A stretch of DNA of 54,242 nt from Cladosporium sp. IMV 00045 (taxonomy: Eukaryota; Ascomycota; Dothideomycetes; Cladosporiales; Cladosporiaceae). The position numbers and the translations under genes are program-made. The notes under the pieces are model-generated. The model did no database searches. It was given only the letters and a program-made list of their open reading frames with translations, and was not told the origin of the DNA. The stretch spans positions 77,296-131,537 of the forward strand of contig MSJI02000181.1 of assembly GCA_001931905.2 (NCBI GenBank), in the 5' to 3' direction. Below, piece by piece: positions 1 to 10,311 of this stretch. The first letter of the stretch is position 1. The number at the start of each line of letters is the position of its first letter.

Positions 1-347
1 AAAAAAAAAAAAAAAAGAAAAAAGAAGGGCAGCGAAAGAAATGAAGACATACATCGAGCAGTGTCTGTCCGCATAGAGCACTGCTCTCCTCATTTTTGGG
101 CGACGATATTGACTAATCCCATCGCCGTCCAGTGCCATCGTCTAGGAAGGTTGCGAGATTTGTGACTGCTCTTCCATGCTCTCTGATAGACTCTTCAATC
201 CTCCAACTTCTTCAAGAACTGCCATGTTTGCTTTTCTAATAACCTGAGAGCAATCACAGCTACTCTGCCATCTCCTCAGAGAAACCGTCAAAGTAGGTAC
301 TCACCATTCTCACTTCCTAAAAACCCTCCCTCCCTCTTCCACTTTCC
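1..347. other. Non-coding left edge
   Basis: The window opens with a run of 16 A. Up to the stop codon of the oxidoreductase at 348 I see no coding potential. Because that gene is on the minus strand, the part next to 348 is probably its 3' untranslated region. Starting at a homopolymer suggests a contig or scaffold end. Confidence 0.5.
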
Positions 348-1385
348 TCAATCAAAAACCAACACGACCTTCCCCCTCCCTCCCTCCCCCCTCTGCACCC
401 TCTCATAAGCCTCCCTCGCCTCTTCAAACCGCACCTCTCTCTTCACAACCCCCTTCAACCCACCCCTCTCCACCGCCTCCCCCACCCTCCTCATACTCTC
501 CTCCTCGGGCTCAACAATAAAAAACCCCGCCCTCACCCCCTCTCTCCTCAACCCCAGCGCCTCATGCTCCCTGACAAAATCCCAACTCGCCGAATCGACC
601 GAAACCAACGCCCCATCGCTCTTCACCACCCCCCAGCAAGACCTCAACACCTCCCCACCAACAGTATCAACCACAGCATCAAACAACCCTACCCCTCCCT
701 GGCTCAGAGAAACATACCCAACCGCCTCCCCCGCCCCCAGCCCAGCGAGAAACGCCCCATCTCTCACCTCATCGCTCGTCGCGCCAACAACTTCACACCC
801 CGCCGCGCTCGCGAACGAAACGACCAGCATCCCCACCCCGCCCGCCGCGCCTGTCACGAGAACCCTTCGCCTCCTCTCCCCCGGCCTCGCGCGCAAAGGC
901 ACCCCCGCCTGCGCGAACAAGGCCTGATCAGCCGTCAGCGCACTAAGCGGCAGCGCCGCCGCTTCCGCCCACGACAGAGAGGCAGGTTTGCGCGCGCACT
1001 CGCCCGCTTCGACGAGGACGTGTTGCGCCCAGGTTCCTCCTCGATGCGCGTGAGCCATGCCGTAGGCTTCGTCGCCGGGTTTGAAAGTGTGTGTGGCGGC
1101 TGGGTGGATGGCGAGTACGATTCCAGCGAAGTCGTTGCCTGGGTGGGCGGGGTGGGGGCTGGTGTAGAGTTCGGGCCAGGTTAGGTTGTCGCGGATGATG
1201 GTTGTGGATTTTGTGTGGATGAGGATTTGTGTGGGGGTAATGGGGAGGGGGTTGGGGAGGGTGAGGAAGGAGAGGGAGGAGGGGGGTGCTGGGTTTGTTG
1301 CGGTGTAGGGTTGTTCGGAGGGGGAGGTGGGTTGGAGAATGCGGAGGGCTTTTGTTGTGGGAGGGATGGGTGGGGATGTTGACAT
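348..1385 (-). CDS. Medium-chain dehydrogenase/reductase (quinone oxidoreductase-like)
   Basis: Likely a cytosolic NAD(P)H-dependent oxidoreductase of the zinc-free MDR branch; the substrate cannot be told from sequence. An N-terminal GroES-like domain contains HPGNDFAGIV, followed by a Rossmann nucleotide-binding motif VLVTGAAGGVG near residue 180 and a C-terminal GKVVLVF segment typical of the family. I start at the ATG at 1385 (MSTSPPIPP, 345 aa); upstream codons in the frame lack an ATG and open only with TTG. The length fits the family (about 320-370 aa). It is single-exon and sits about 1.1 kb beyond the 3' end of acetyl-CoA synthetase, on the same strand. Odd: the coding strand is C-rich in the 5' third and becomes strongly G-rich and purine-rich in the 3' half, so codon third positions flip from C to G within one gene. 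Confidence 0.85.
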   Translation of the reverse strand: MSTSPPIPPTTKALRILQPTSPSEQPYTATNPAPPSSLSFLTLPNPLPITPTQILIHTKSTTIIRDNLTWPELYTSPHPAHPGNDFAGIVLAIHPAATHTFKPGDEAYGMAHAHRGGTWAQHVLVEAGECARKPASLSWAEAAALPLSALTADQALFAQAGVPLRARPGERRRRVLVTGAAGGVGMLVVSFASAAGCEVVGATSDEVRDGAFLAGLGAGEAVGYVSLSQGGVGLFDAVVDTVGGEVLRSCWGVVKSDGALVSVDSASWDFVREHEALGLRREGVRAGFFIVEPEEESMRRVGEAVERGGLKGVVKREVRFEEAREAYERVQRGEGGRGKVVLVFD

Positions 1386-2526
1386 GATGGTGTTGATGAG
1401 GTAGGTTGGTAGATTTTTTTCGAGGTCGTGTTGGCTATAGACCAACGACTGGTCATGGGCCAGTGAAGGATGAATGCCAGGAGACTGGTTGGTAGTGTCT
1501 TGTACAGTGCGCGTCAGGCTCTCATAGGACTGCTGGATAAATTATCGTATTTCTCGAGTCGCGGAAGATATTCGTTGTCCTCAGATGGATCTCAAACACA
1601 TGTATCCTCAAAGTCCAGAAACCAGGCGAGAGTGCTAGACGGAGTGAAGTCGTTGCGACATGTGTGAAAGAGTGCCGATCAACACTTTTCAATACCTAAG
1701 TTGCTTGAAGTCCAGCACTTGCGAAAAACTCTTGTTATAGACTAGTTATTCGCATTCGCCAAAATCCATGACATTCTATCGTCCACCAGAAATCGTACGA
1801 GTGAGGTCGGAGTCATCTTGCCTGACGGATCAGCGTGCATCACGCCATCGGCATTGAACACGCCCTATTACTGAGCTTCGTGACTTACACTTTCTACGGC
1901 CGTGGCCATCTCCTGTCACCGGTCGGATAGTTTATTCACTTACCTGAATACCCCAGAATCAACAATACCTCGTGGATATACATGACCAAACCTAGATTGG
2001 GGTGATTGGAGTGCGTGAGTATGGTGCGAAGAAGCTACGTAGTAGATACCCGCTGACTTACTCCGTTGGTGTTAACAGGGTTAGGGTTGCAGGGTACCTG
2101 GGTCTTACTCATCAGGTGCGTGGGGAATGACCGGGCCATTAAGGTTTCCTCCTTGGACCCGAAAGCGAGAGATTGAGTTTCTGTTTCCGGGGAAGATGAC
2201 GATGATTGTTGATGAAGGTGTTGCACTGTCTGATGAAGACTCGGAGAAATGGAAGTCTTTCTTTTCCTGAACACATCCATGTGATGAAGTCATGAAGGTG
2301 CCAACAAGAGAGGCCTGTACTTTTGGCTTTCAACATAATTCGTAAAAAAATATGGGAAACCTATTTCTAGTTCGCCAATAATCAAAAGGGAGATATCACT
2401 GCGCATCAGGGGCCCATTATAAACAACGCGCGAAACCCAAAGGCCCTTCAACTTCCGTCCCGTGTGTTTCTTTCATGTACACCAACAACAAGATTCGTTA
2501 AAAAAAAGAGAAACAAGATCATCTCC
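1386..2526. other. Intergenic region, no gene seen
   Basis: This tract lies between the start of the MDR gene and the stop of acetyl-CoA synthetase, both on the minus strand. It should hold the MDR promoter (left) and the synthetase 3' untranslated region (right). Only short open frames without recognisable domains occur. A TTAGGG-like pair near 2080-2092 is too short to be a telomeric repeat. Confidence 0.5.
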
Positions 2527-4696
2527 TTACTTCCTCGACGCCTTGACCGTCTCGATGATCTTATCCACAACACTCGGGTCGGACAGCGTGCTGGTGTCGC
2601 CGAGCTGGTCCTCCTCGCCGGCGAGGATCTTGCGCAAGATGCGACGCATGATCTTGCCGGAGCGGGTCTTGGGCAGGTCGGGGATGGCGAAGACGGCCTT
2701 GGGAGCGGCGAAGGGCCCGATGGACTTGCGGACCTGCATGATGAGCTCCTTGCGCAGCTCGTCGGACGCCTCGTTGCCCTCCTTGAGAGACACGAAAGCG
2801 TTGACGGCCTGCCCCGTGAGCTCGTCGCTGATGCCGACCACGGCGGCTTCGCCCACGGCGTGGTGCTCGATGAGCGCCGCTTCGATCTCGGCCGTCGACA
2901 GGCGGTGGCCCGAGACGTTGACGACGTCGTCCACGCGCCCGCGGATCCAGTAGTAGCCGTCGCAGTCGCGCGCCGCGCCGTCGCCCGTGAAGTAGTAGCC
3001 CTTGTACACGTTCAGGTAGGTGTCCATGTAGCGCTTGTGCGCGCCCCACACGGTGCGGCACATGCTAGGCCACGGCTGCTTGAAGGCCAGCACGCCCTCG
3101 ACGTCATTGCCTTGGATCTCCTCGCCGGACACGGGGTCGATGATCGCGGGCTCGATGCCGAAGAAGGGGAGGGACGCGGATCCGGGCTTGGTGGGCGTGA
3201 TGCCTGCGAGGGGCGTGATGACGTGGGAGCCGGTCTCGGTTTGCCAGTAGGTCTGTGGACTGTGTCAGTTTTCGGTGTTAATTCAGGATGGGGGGTTCAA
3301 GTCTACTCACGTCGACAACGTGTGCGTTCTGCTTGCCAATGACTTCGTGGTACCACTTCCAGACCTCAGCAGCGATAGGCTCGCCGACGGATCCGAGGAC
3401 TCTGAGGCTCTTCATATCGTGCTTGACGTGCTCATCACCGGCGCGCTTCAAAAGTCTGAGAGCGGTGGGAGCAACGTAGAACTGGGTGACGTTGTGCTTC
3501 GCGCAGACCTCCCAGTATCTGCTGAAATCGGGGTATGCGGGAGTGCCCTCGAAGACGACAGTGGCGACGCCGAGGACAAGCGGGGCGTAGACGACGTAGG
3601 TGTGACCGGTGATCCAACCGACATCACCACCGCAGAAGAAGACGTCCGAGTCGTGGATGTCGAAAACGTACTTGCCGGTCATGGCGGCACCCAAGAGGTA
3701 GCCGGCCGTGGTGTGCATGACACCCTTGGGCTTGCCGGTGGAGCCAGAGGTGTAGAGAAGGAAGAGAGGGTCCTCGGCGTCGACGGGCTCCGGAGGGTAG
3801 TAGGAGGGCCACTTCTCGGTCTCCTCGTGCCACCACAGGTCGCGGCCTTCAGTGAAAGGCACCTCAGTGCCGGTGCGCTTGAAGACAAGGCAGTGGGTGA
3901 CGTCGGGGCACTGCTTGAGCGCGTCGTCGACAATCTTCTTGGTGCCAATGGTCTTTCCACCACGCTTGCCCTCGTCGGTGGTGATGACGACCTTGGACTT
4001 TGCGTCGACAATGCGGTCACGCAGAGAGTCGGAGCTGAAACCGGCGAAGACGACGGAGTGGATGGCGCCAATGCGCGAGCAAGCGAGGAAGGCAATGAGG
4101 GCTTCGGGGATCATGGGCATGTAGAGAGCGACGGTGTCGCCCTTTTGCACGCCCATCTGCTTGAGGGTCCAGGCGAGCTGTGAGACCTGGGCCATGAGCT
4201 CGCCGTAGGTGATTGTGCGGCCGCCCTCCTTCTCGTCGGCCTCGTAGATGATGGCGGGCTTGTTGGGATCTTTGAAGGCGTGACGGTCGACACAGTTGTA
4301 GGAGGCATTGATCCTGCCGCCGTGGAACCAAGCATTGTCACCGCCGGCCAAAGTGCCAGAGTGTGTCCTGTGGAAGTCGTTCTCCCATGACAGCAGCTCG
4401 TGGGCTCTGTCGCCCCAGAAAGTCTGGGGATCTTCGATAGACTGCTTGTGCAGCTTCTTGTATTCTTCGAGGTTTGCGAGGTGGGGCTTGCCGTGCTTGC
4501 TGGAGAGCGATCGCGGTTAGCTGCCAAGTTTCCAAGGTGTCGCGTGCGACAAGATTTTCTCTCCCGAGTGATTCACATCAACATTTGGGGAGCTACGAGG
4601 GAGGACTTACTCAAAGAATGCTTTAGGAATGTCGTATGTAGGCACGGTATGGGACTCGGGAATGCCGTGGACGGGCGGTACTTCTTGCTCGGCCAT
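2527..4696 (-). CDS. facA: Acetyl-CoA synthetase
   Basis: Acetate:CoA ligase (AMP-forming). It makes acetyl-CoA from acetate, ATP and CoA for growth on acetate or ethanol and for histone acetylation. Three exons, 5' to 3': 4696-4611, 4499-3311 and 3252-2527. Introns are 4610-4500 (GTAAGT...CAG) and 3310-3253 (GTGAGT...CAG). The joined product is 666 aa, the usual length. Start MAEQEVPP at 4696 is the first in-frame ATG and has A at -3. Motifs: the AMP-binding P-loop [10 protein letters not shown] at about residues 279-288, YWQTETG at about 427-433, [11 protein letters not shown] near 511, and PKTRSGK with the conserved acylation/catalytic lysine at about 625. No PTS1 peroxisomal tail is present (ends in ASRK). 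Orthologues are Aspergillus facA and yeast ACS1/ACS2. All expected catalytic motifs are present and nothing is broken. Confidence 0.97.
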
Positions 4697-6567
4697 GTTT
4701 GCGGGTGTTGTGGTTTGTTTGCCGGTGTTTTGTCGAGTCCCGTGCAGTGGGATGTGATTAATGAGGGGTTTTGGCGGTAGTGGGGAGTTTTGGTGGTCTG
4801 CGCTCGCTGGTGGCTGAACGGCAACTCCTTCAAGAAGGGGAGGGAGAGTTGGTACAAGAGGGATTGACTGAGTGGAAAAAAGGGAAGAGAGAGCTAGAGT
4901 GTAAAGCGAGGTCGGAGAGTGAAGGGCGAGGATGGACGACTGCGATCTAATAACTTGGGCGCCGGTCAGAGTGGTCCTCGGGTCTCTTCTATCGTCTTTA
5001 CCCTGGACACCAGCTACTTCCGCTAGCCCTGGAGTCGGCGGGTCAAGGGAGTTCGGTTCGGGCTTCGCACTGGCTGCTGCGTCTGTCTGGCCTGGCAATT
5101 CAGTCCCACTGCTGGAATGTTACTGGTCTCTTTCTCTGGTTTTGCTTGGAGAAAAAGGCCTGTGTTCTGTGGGTGAGAGTGTTCGTGCTGCGTGGTGTAT
5201 GAAGCGGTATATACAGCTGGAGTCGTGTGAATGCTAGCTAGCTACGAGACTTCGCTCCCGTCAGAACTACGTCGCCGGACCATTTATGAATGGGAGGCCG
5301 TTATTATCGTCAAGAAGGTTCACCAGCAGCTGGAGCAGTTGATCATCCGATCACCCAAACCATCATCATAATCGCCAGGCCCCGAGCGTGGGCGAGAAGA
5401 CAAGCATGACATCTCTCCTCCAATAACGCCCACCATCTTCCCCTCGGTCTGGTGCGGGGAGCAGCTTCTCGCTGACCTGCCAAGCGCTCGATCATCGTCA
5501 TCCGCTCAACCGGTTCCGCCAGATGCTGCTCTCTGGCGGTGCTAGCCCCCGACATTGACGCTGCCGAGAAGGCTGACGAGCATGCGGAGAAGTGGGAGCA
5601 ATCTGGCACGTTGTCTGGGCTGACATAGATTGATGATCTGCTGTGAACGTGAGAGGTTGGGATCTTCTCTTCCCTGTTGCTTGCTGAGCTGGCTGAGCTT
5701 CCTTTCATGGCAACAGTAGCAGAGGAAGCAAGAGAAGCGCCGAGGTCGCGTGCTCCACCGGCATTTCGTTGGCATCTCCAGGTAGAGCCACACACTACCG
5801 TGTTACTCCAGCTGCACACGAGCAGTAGAGCAAGGGCAGAGGCAGGGCAGCGAGGCAGGGCAGCAATTTCACCGTTGGCGCGGACATGGGCACGACGGGC
5901 TCTCGGACAATCTTTTGTGCTTGAATCGCCTGGGAGGATGACGCCCGTCGGCATGTCTCATTTCACGTGGGCAATCAGCCATTGGGCCCTTGTTGTCATG
6001 GGGGTTTAGATCTGCTTTTCTGTATTTTCTGACCACCGGTGTTCTCACACACCTACATACCGCTGGTGTGCACACGTACGGGTATCGTATACTCGGGCTC
6101 TGTTATAATGTTATTCTTGTCTGTTATCGATAGCAGACAATGCCCGATCACACACAAAGCTCGTGCGGTCCAAGCTCGTCTCTCAGACCCGCCAACTCGG
6201 TGAGTAGTGCGGTCTTCTCTCATAGAAGCCTCTGGTTTGTTTTCCCGTCGCCGTTGGAGACGCGGCCAGAGAGAAAAGGCATACTCTCAAGGCGAACGCT
6301 GTTCACGTGCAACACTGTACGAGACATCCTCGCAACACAGTCCTCACTCCGCGTGTCTACACTGTGCTCGACATGCTGCGAATCACCGCGCACCTTGACG
6401 TTTCCAGGCCATCATTCCCGCATTCCTCCTTCTAAAACAAAACCCTCATCCTCCGAAACCGCCCATCATTATTGACATGCTCGCCTCTATGCAATGACGC
6501 TGATGCTGATGAGCTGGCACTCTCCGAGATCTCCCTGGTATAGCAGAAGACGTCTTCGCAACCCAGG
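4697..6567. other. Divergent intergenic region: facA and WD40 promoters
   Basis: This 1.9-kb region lies between the divergently transcribed acetyl-CoA synthetase (-) and the WD40 gene (+), so it should carry both promoters and leaders. Purine-rich sequence at 4770-4930 reads as a pyrimidine-rich leader for the synthetase. A CACGTG palindrome and a CCAAT box (as ATTGG) occur near 5966-5990. Open frames such as 5343-5954 (-) and 6140-6475 (+) show no domain and low-complexity composition; I do not call them genes. Confidence 0.45.
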
Positions 6568-9500
6568 ATGAACCACCACCCGCTGCGGCTGACGCCTTCC
6601 AACTCGCCTTACTACAAAAACACCTCGCCCAGGTCTCCGACAAAATTCCCAAAGCCCGACGATCCCGGCCTGCAGCTGCGTCATGTCATAGGCACCACCA
6701 CTGCCTCGCCTACCGCCTTCGATTCTCTGCCTTCTGAGCGTCTCTTCGCCCATACCGCCGGAGCTTGTGCGGTTCTTGCGGAAGTCGAAGCAACCGCTGA
6801 AGGCCCAACCGCGAAACAACGCTTTTACCGTGCCAGACCCACCCCGACCGGAAATTCAAGAGATGGAGGCGCGACTCCCACTCCGAGCGACCCTCGACAC
6901 CGTGCTTTGGGATATGCCAGGGAGCAAAGCGTGGGCGGATCACCTCTTGCCTCCGCTGGCCGCGACTGGTCCGACTCTCCCTCGGGTAGGTCGACAACTG
7001 CGAAGGACCGCGTCAAGGCGGCGACCTCTGTAGCATTGAGTCCCAATGGCAAGTGGCTGGCTCTCGGCGAGACTGGATACAAACCGCGAATAGCCATCTT
7101 CTCTCTGGCAGACGAGTCGTCGGATAGCCCTGTTGCAACCATATCCGAACACAGCTTCGGTGTGCATGCCCTGCGCTTCAGTCCTGATTCGAGGTATCTA
7201 GCCTCGCTTGGGACTGTCAATGATGGCTTCATATACATGTGGAGTATAGACGACAAGTCCGGCGCAGCTTCCTTGCATGCCAGCAACAAACTGACGACGA
7301 TAACGAACGTGATCGCATGGGTCGGCGACGCGCTTATTACTGCCGGTTTACGCTCTATCAAAGTATGGCGACCTGACGATGATGCGAACCTCGATGTTCG
7401 AACCCCTGAGCTCACGTCAGGAACTTCGTTTCTTGCTCCGCCAAAGGCTCGTGCTGACACGCGAACGTCTGACTTCGGTAATAGCATTCTCACCCCAAAG
7501 CATAAGACGCTCTCTGGGAAGAACACTTTGCTCGGCGACTTGCTGGAGTGCAATTTCGTCGCTGTGGTGCCACTGGCCGACAGTGAGGCCATTGTGTGCG
7601 CGGATACCGGAGAAATTTGTCTCCTGAATGATAAGGAAAAGGCACAGAGTTTGACGTTGATTGTGAATGCTGGATTTGTCATAAGTGCGGCGCGAGTAGA
7701 TAACTCTGGCTCTTTGCAGATCTTGGGTCAAGAGGGTTGTCTGAAAACACTTGCTCCTGAAGAATATGTGCAGCCACAGAGGCCGCCTAGTCGATCACGA
7801 CGCCAGACTACATTGCCAATAAGACCTGCACTAAGCAACTTATCTTCAATAATTGCTACTGCAGCTCTTGGATCGATCATAGTCGAGCTGGACTCAGAGC
7901 GTGTACTCACACTTCGCAACCAAGACGACCAGTCTTTTACACAGCTTGCAGCTCATAGAGAAGCAGTGCAAGGCGTAAAGCTTTGCCGCTCAGAAGCCTT
8001 TCCATCGACGCGCTTTCTGACATTCTCTGCCAACGGCTTGATCCAGCTTTGGGATGCTGACGGTGGACTCGATGCCTTTCTCAACGTATCAGTACCAACG
8101 GCACCCTCCGCACAGAGCGCACCGAACGAGCTGAAAAATGTCGTTCCGTTCCTCGGAGGAGCTCTGCTCGCTTCCGGAGACAAGTATGGTGTGCTTTCGA
8201 TCGCAGACGTCAAGACGAAGACCCTGGTCACTCAGGTCCGGGCGCACTCGGCTGAGATTATGGATCTCTGCACTTTCCAGATTGAAGGGGTGGACATGAT
8301 CGCCACCGCGGGCCGTGATCGCATGTCGCAACTCTTCATGTGGAAAGAAAACCAGCTCTCGCTGATCCAGACGATGGATGAGCATGCAGGCTCCGTCACT
8401 GGTGTCCTTTTCCAAGAAGGAGAACAACGCCTGATCACTCACTCTGCTGATCGCTCTGTTGTAGTTCGCGAGGCTATGTTTCGTGAGCAAGGGAATGTCG
8501 ACTCTCTGGCGTTCGTGATGCTGCGAGCAATTACTGTCAAGACCTCGCCAACTTCAATGTGTCTAACAGGGGATGGCGACCTATTGATTTCAACTGTCGA
8601 TCGAAGCATCGGCAGGTACACGATCAAAAATGGGCAGTGCACATCATGCTTCAAATGCTCTGATATGGACGGTGGGGAGGCTGCTGTCATATCAAAACTT
8701 CTGTACGCGCCATCATTGAACGGCAACCCTACAATCGCTGGCGTAGCAAGCTCGGACAAGTCTGTGCGGATGTACACAGAGGGTGGATCGCTCATTGCCA
8801 GAGACTGGGGGCACACCGAAGGCATCACTGATCTTGCTCTGATCCCGGCAGACGAGTCATCTAGTGATTCCCGTCTAGTTACTGTCGCTGCCGACTCAAC
8901 GATATTCATCTGGGATACCGTGGTATCATCCCCAAGCCCATCCGCCGAACCGGGCGGCCTTGGAATCGTCCTGGAATCTCCCGCCACAGTGAAAGACGTC
9001 TCGTTGAACCCTCCCTTACGCAAAATCATTTCACACAGCGACCTCTCCCGCCAACGCCGTCTGAAATCCGTCCCCGACACCACCGACCCTCCTTCACCCA
9101 CGGCAACTACAGGCCCCAAATCGCCCCAGCGCCTTCGCAAGAAACCATCCCGCATCACCACCGCCACAACTCCCCGCCTTGAACCCGCATTCCTCTCCGC
9201 CTTCCCAGGCTCATCACCCAGAGGCGACGGCATCCGTAACCGCTCTCCTTCTCCACCCAGTCCCCGCCACGTCAGCACCGCAAACGGCTTTAGAGCCCCC
9301 ACCCCCAACAGCGGCAACAACAACAACAACACAAGCAAACCCCCCGACACCCAAACCACCCAAACACAAACCCTCCACCGCGCCCAGAAACGCCGCACCT
9401 CCCTCGCCACCACCCTCCGCGCCAACAAGAGCACCGACAACGTCACCACCTTCTCTACCAACCGCGCAACCCACTCCCCCACGCCCGGCCCCACAAACCC

Positions 9501-9858
9501 ATCCTCATCCACAGCCCTAGCAACTTCCACCGGCTCCATCGCCCGCTCTCTCCGCTCGTACCGCAAACGCCTCACCGCGCAGCATAATCCCAGCGCCGCA
9601 ATCCCGCCCGCCGCGCTGAGGGAGTTGGAGAAGGAGTTGAGACTTACGGTGTTGGCGTTGGGGGGGAAGAGGGAGTGTAGTGGCAGTGGGAGTGGAAGTG
9701 GGAGTGGGGAGGGGAAGCAGGGGAGAGTGAGGAAGGGTTGCGCTGAGGGGGCGGGGAAGGGTGGGATTCGGGTTGTTGGTAAGGAGGAGGAGGAGGATGC
9801 GGTTGTTGGGGCGTTGGAGGGGGTGAGTTTGCGGGATGAGGGGGGAGGGAAGGAATGA
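6568..9858 (+). CDS. WD40-repeat protein, MABP1/WDR62-like (copy 1, complete)
   Basis: A 1096-aa single-exon protein. After a short Ser/Pro-rich N-terminus comes the segment LRHVIGTTTASPTAFDS, close to the start of the first propeller in animal MABP1/WDR62 (VIGLTT...). Multiple WD40 repeats follow to about residue 790; recognisable blades include VALSPNGKWLALGE, LRFSPDSRYLASLG, VIAWVGDALITAGLRSIKVW, FSANGLIQLWDAD, IATAGRDRMSQLFMW and LVTVAADSTIFIWD. The last 300 residues are Ser/Thr/Pro/Lys-rich and probably disordered, with one conserved-looking helix (SLRSYRKRL...LRELEKELRLTVLALGG, about 990-1030). Animal homologues are MAP-kinase and spindle-pole scaffolds; the fungal role is unknown to me. 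ATG at 6568 is the first in frame. The final 200 bases switch abruptly from C-rich to G-rich. Copy 2 lies at 13234-16124 and is probably the other allele. Confidence 0.86.
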   Translation: MNHHPLRLTPSNSPYYKNTSPRSPTKFPKPDDPGLQLRHVIGTTTASPTAFDSLPSERLFAHTAGACAVLAEVEATAEGPTAKQRFYRARPTPTGNSRDGGATPTPSDPRHRALGYAREQSVGGSPLASAGRDWSDSPSGRSTTAKDRVKAATSVALSPNGKWLALGETGYKPRIAIFSLADESSDSPVATISEHSFGVHALRFSPDSRYLASLGTVNDGFIYMWSIDDKSGAASLHASNKLTTITNVIAWVGDALITAGLRSIKVWRPDDDANLDVRTPELTSGTSFLAPPKARADTRTSDFGNSILTPKHKTLSGKNTLLGDLLECNFVAVVPLADSEAIVCADTGEICLLNDKEKAQSLTLIVNAGFVISAARVDNSGSLQILGQEGCLKTLAPEEYVQPQRPPSRSRRQTTLPIRPALSNLSSIIATAALGSIIVELDSERVLTLRNQDDQSFTQLAAHREAVQGVKLCRSEAFPSTRFLTFSANGLIQLWDADGGLDAFLNVSVPTAPSAQSAPNELKNVVPFLGGALLASGDKYGVLSIADVKTKTLVTQVRAHSAEIMDLCTFQIEGVDMIATAGRDRMSQLFMWKENQLSLIQTMDEHAGSVTGVLFQEGEQRLITHSADRSVVVREAMFREQGNVDSLAFVMLRAITVKTSPTSMCLTGDGDLLISTVDRSIGRYTIKNGQCTSCFKCSDMDGGEAAVISKLLYAPSLNGNPTIAGVASSDKSVRMYTEGGSLIARDWGHTEGITDLALIPADESSSDSRLVTVAADSTIFIWDTVVSSPSPSAEPGGLGIVLESPATVKDVSLNPPLRKIISHSDLSRQRRLKSVPDTTDPPSPTATTGPKSPQRLRKKPSRITTATTPRLEPAFLSAFPGSSPRGDGIRNRSPSPPSPRHVSTANGFRAPTPNSGNNNNNTSKPPDTQTTQTQTLHRAQKRRTSLATTLRANKSTDNVTTFSTNRATHSPTPGPTNPSSSTALATSTGSIARSLRSYRKRLTAQHNPSAAIPPAALRELEKELRLTVLALGGKRECSGSGSGSGSGEGKQGRVRKGCAEGAGKGGIRVVGKEEEEDAVVGALEGVSLRDEGGGKE

Positions 9859-10192
9859 TGATGGTTTTGGCTTGTTGAGTGCGAAGCGAGAGGATGTGTG
9901 TGAGGCTGACTCACGATCCTTTTCATGGTTTTCCTTTCCTCTAAAAGTCTCCTTTAGTCTGGTAAACATCCAAATTTCTTTTCTTCCCCTTGAATAGCAT
10001 GTGTTCAAAATCTACTTGTTGCATTTCCTCCCCTTTCTCGAATGATGAAACGATACGCGTTTGAACTAGTATGGAGATTCTATCATCAACGACCAATGCA
10101 GCCAAAAACGCAAAGGATGTCCACCCTGTTTTTCGTCTCTACAGCGATGATCACCAACTATGCTACATAATTTAACTCAATCTGAGTCTATC
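9859..10192. other. 3' region of the WD40 gene, before 5S
   Basis: This is A/T-richer sequence after the WD40 stop codon and probably contains the 3' untranslated region. I see no gene. The corresponding tract of copy 2 (16125-16490) has drifted more than the coding region. Confidence 0.4.
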
Positions 10193-10311
10193 ACATACGA
10201 CCACAGGTCAGTGAAAACTGGGCATCCCGTCCGCTCTGCCATACATAAGCACTGAACCGGGCGACTAGTACTAGAGTGGGTGACCATCTGGGAATCCCGC
10301 CTGTTGTATGT
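10193..10311 (+). rRNA. 5S ribosomal RNA (copy 1)
   Basis: 119 nt. The ends ACATACGAC and GTTGTATGT pair as the 5S terminal stem (helix I). Between them are the conserved CATCCCGTCCGCTCTGCC region and the internal promoter (C-box-like) region with GAGTGGGTGACCATCTGGGAATCCC. A T6 run directly after the gene is a Pol III terminator. It is free-standing, outside any rDNA repeat, as is normal in filamentous ascomycetes. I see no difference from the copy at 16491. Confidence 0.95.

Noticed and set aside
2079..2092. Telomere-like TTAGGG repeat
   Set aside because: There are fewer than two units, within range of chance, so there is no sign of a telomere or fusion.
3275..4183. 302-aa open frame antisense to acetyl-CoA synthetase
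   Set aside because: It lies fully within the synthetase coding exon, and its valine/leucine/aspartate-rich composition is that of a reversed GC-rich gene.
5343..5954. 203-aa minus-strand open frame in the facA-WD40 promoter region
   Set aside because: It has no domain or intron pattern and overlaps an equally long plus-strand frame; likely chance.
8439..9926. 495-aa open frame antisense to the WD40 C-terminus
   Set aside because: It is a shadow of the C-rich, Ser/Pro-rich coding sequence on the other strand, opens from a low-complexity region and is broken into pieces in the second copy.
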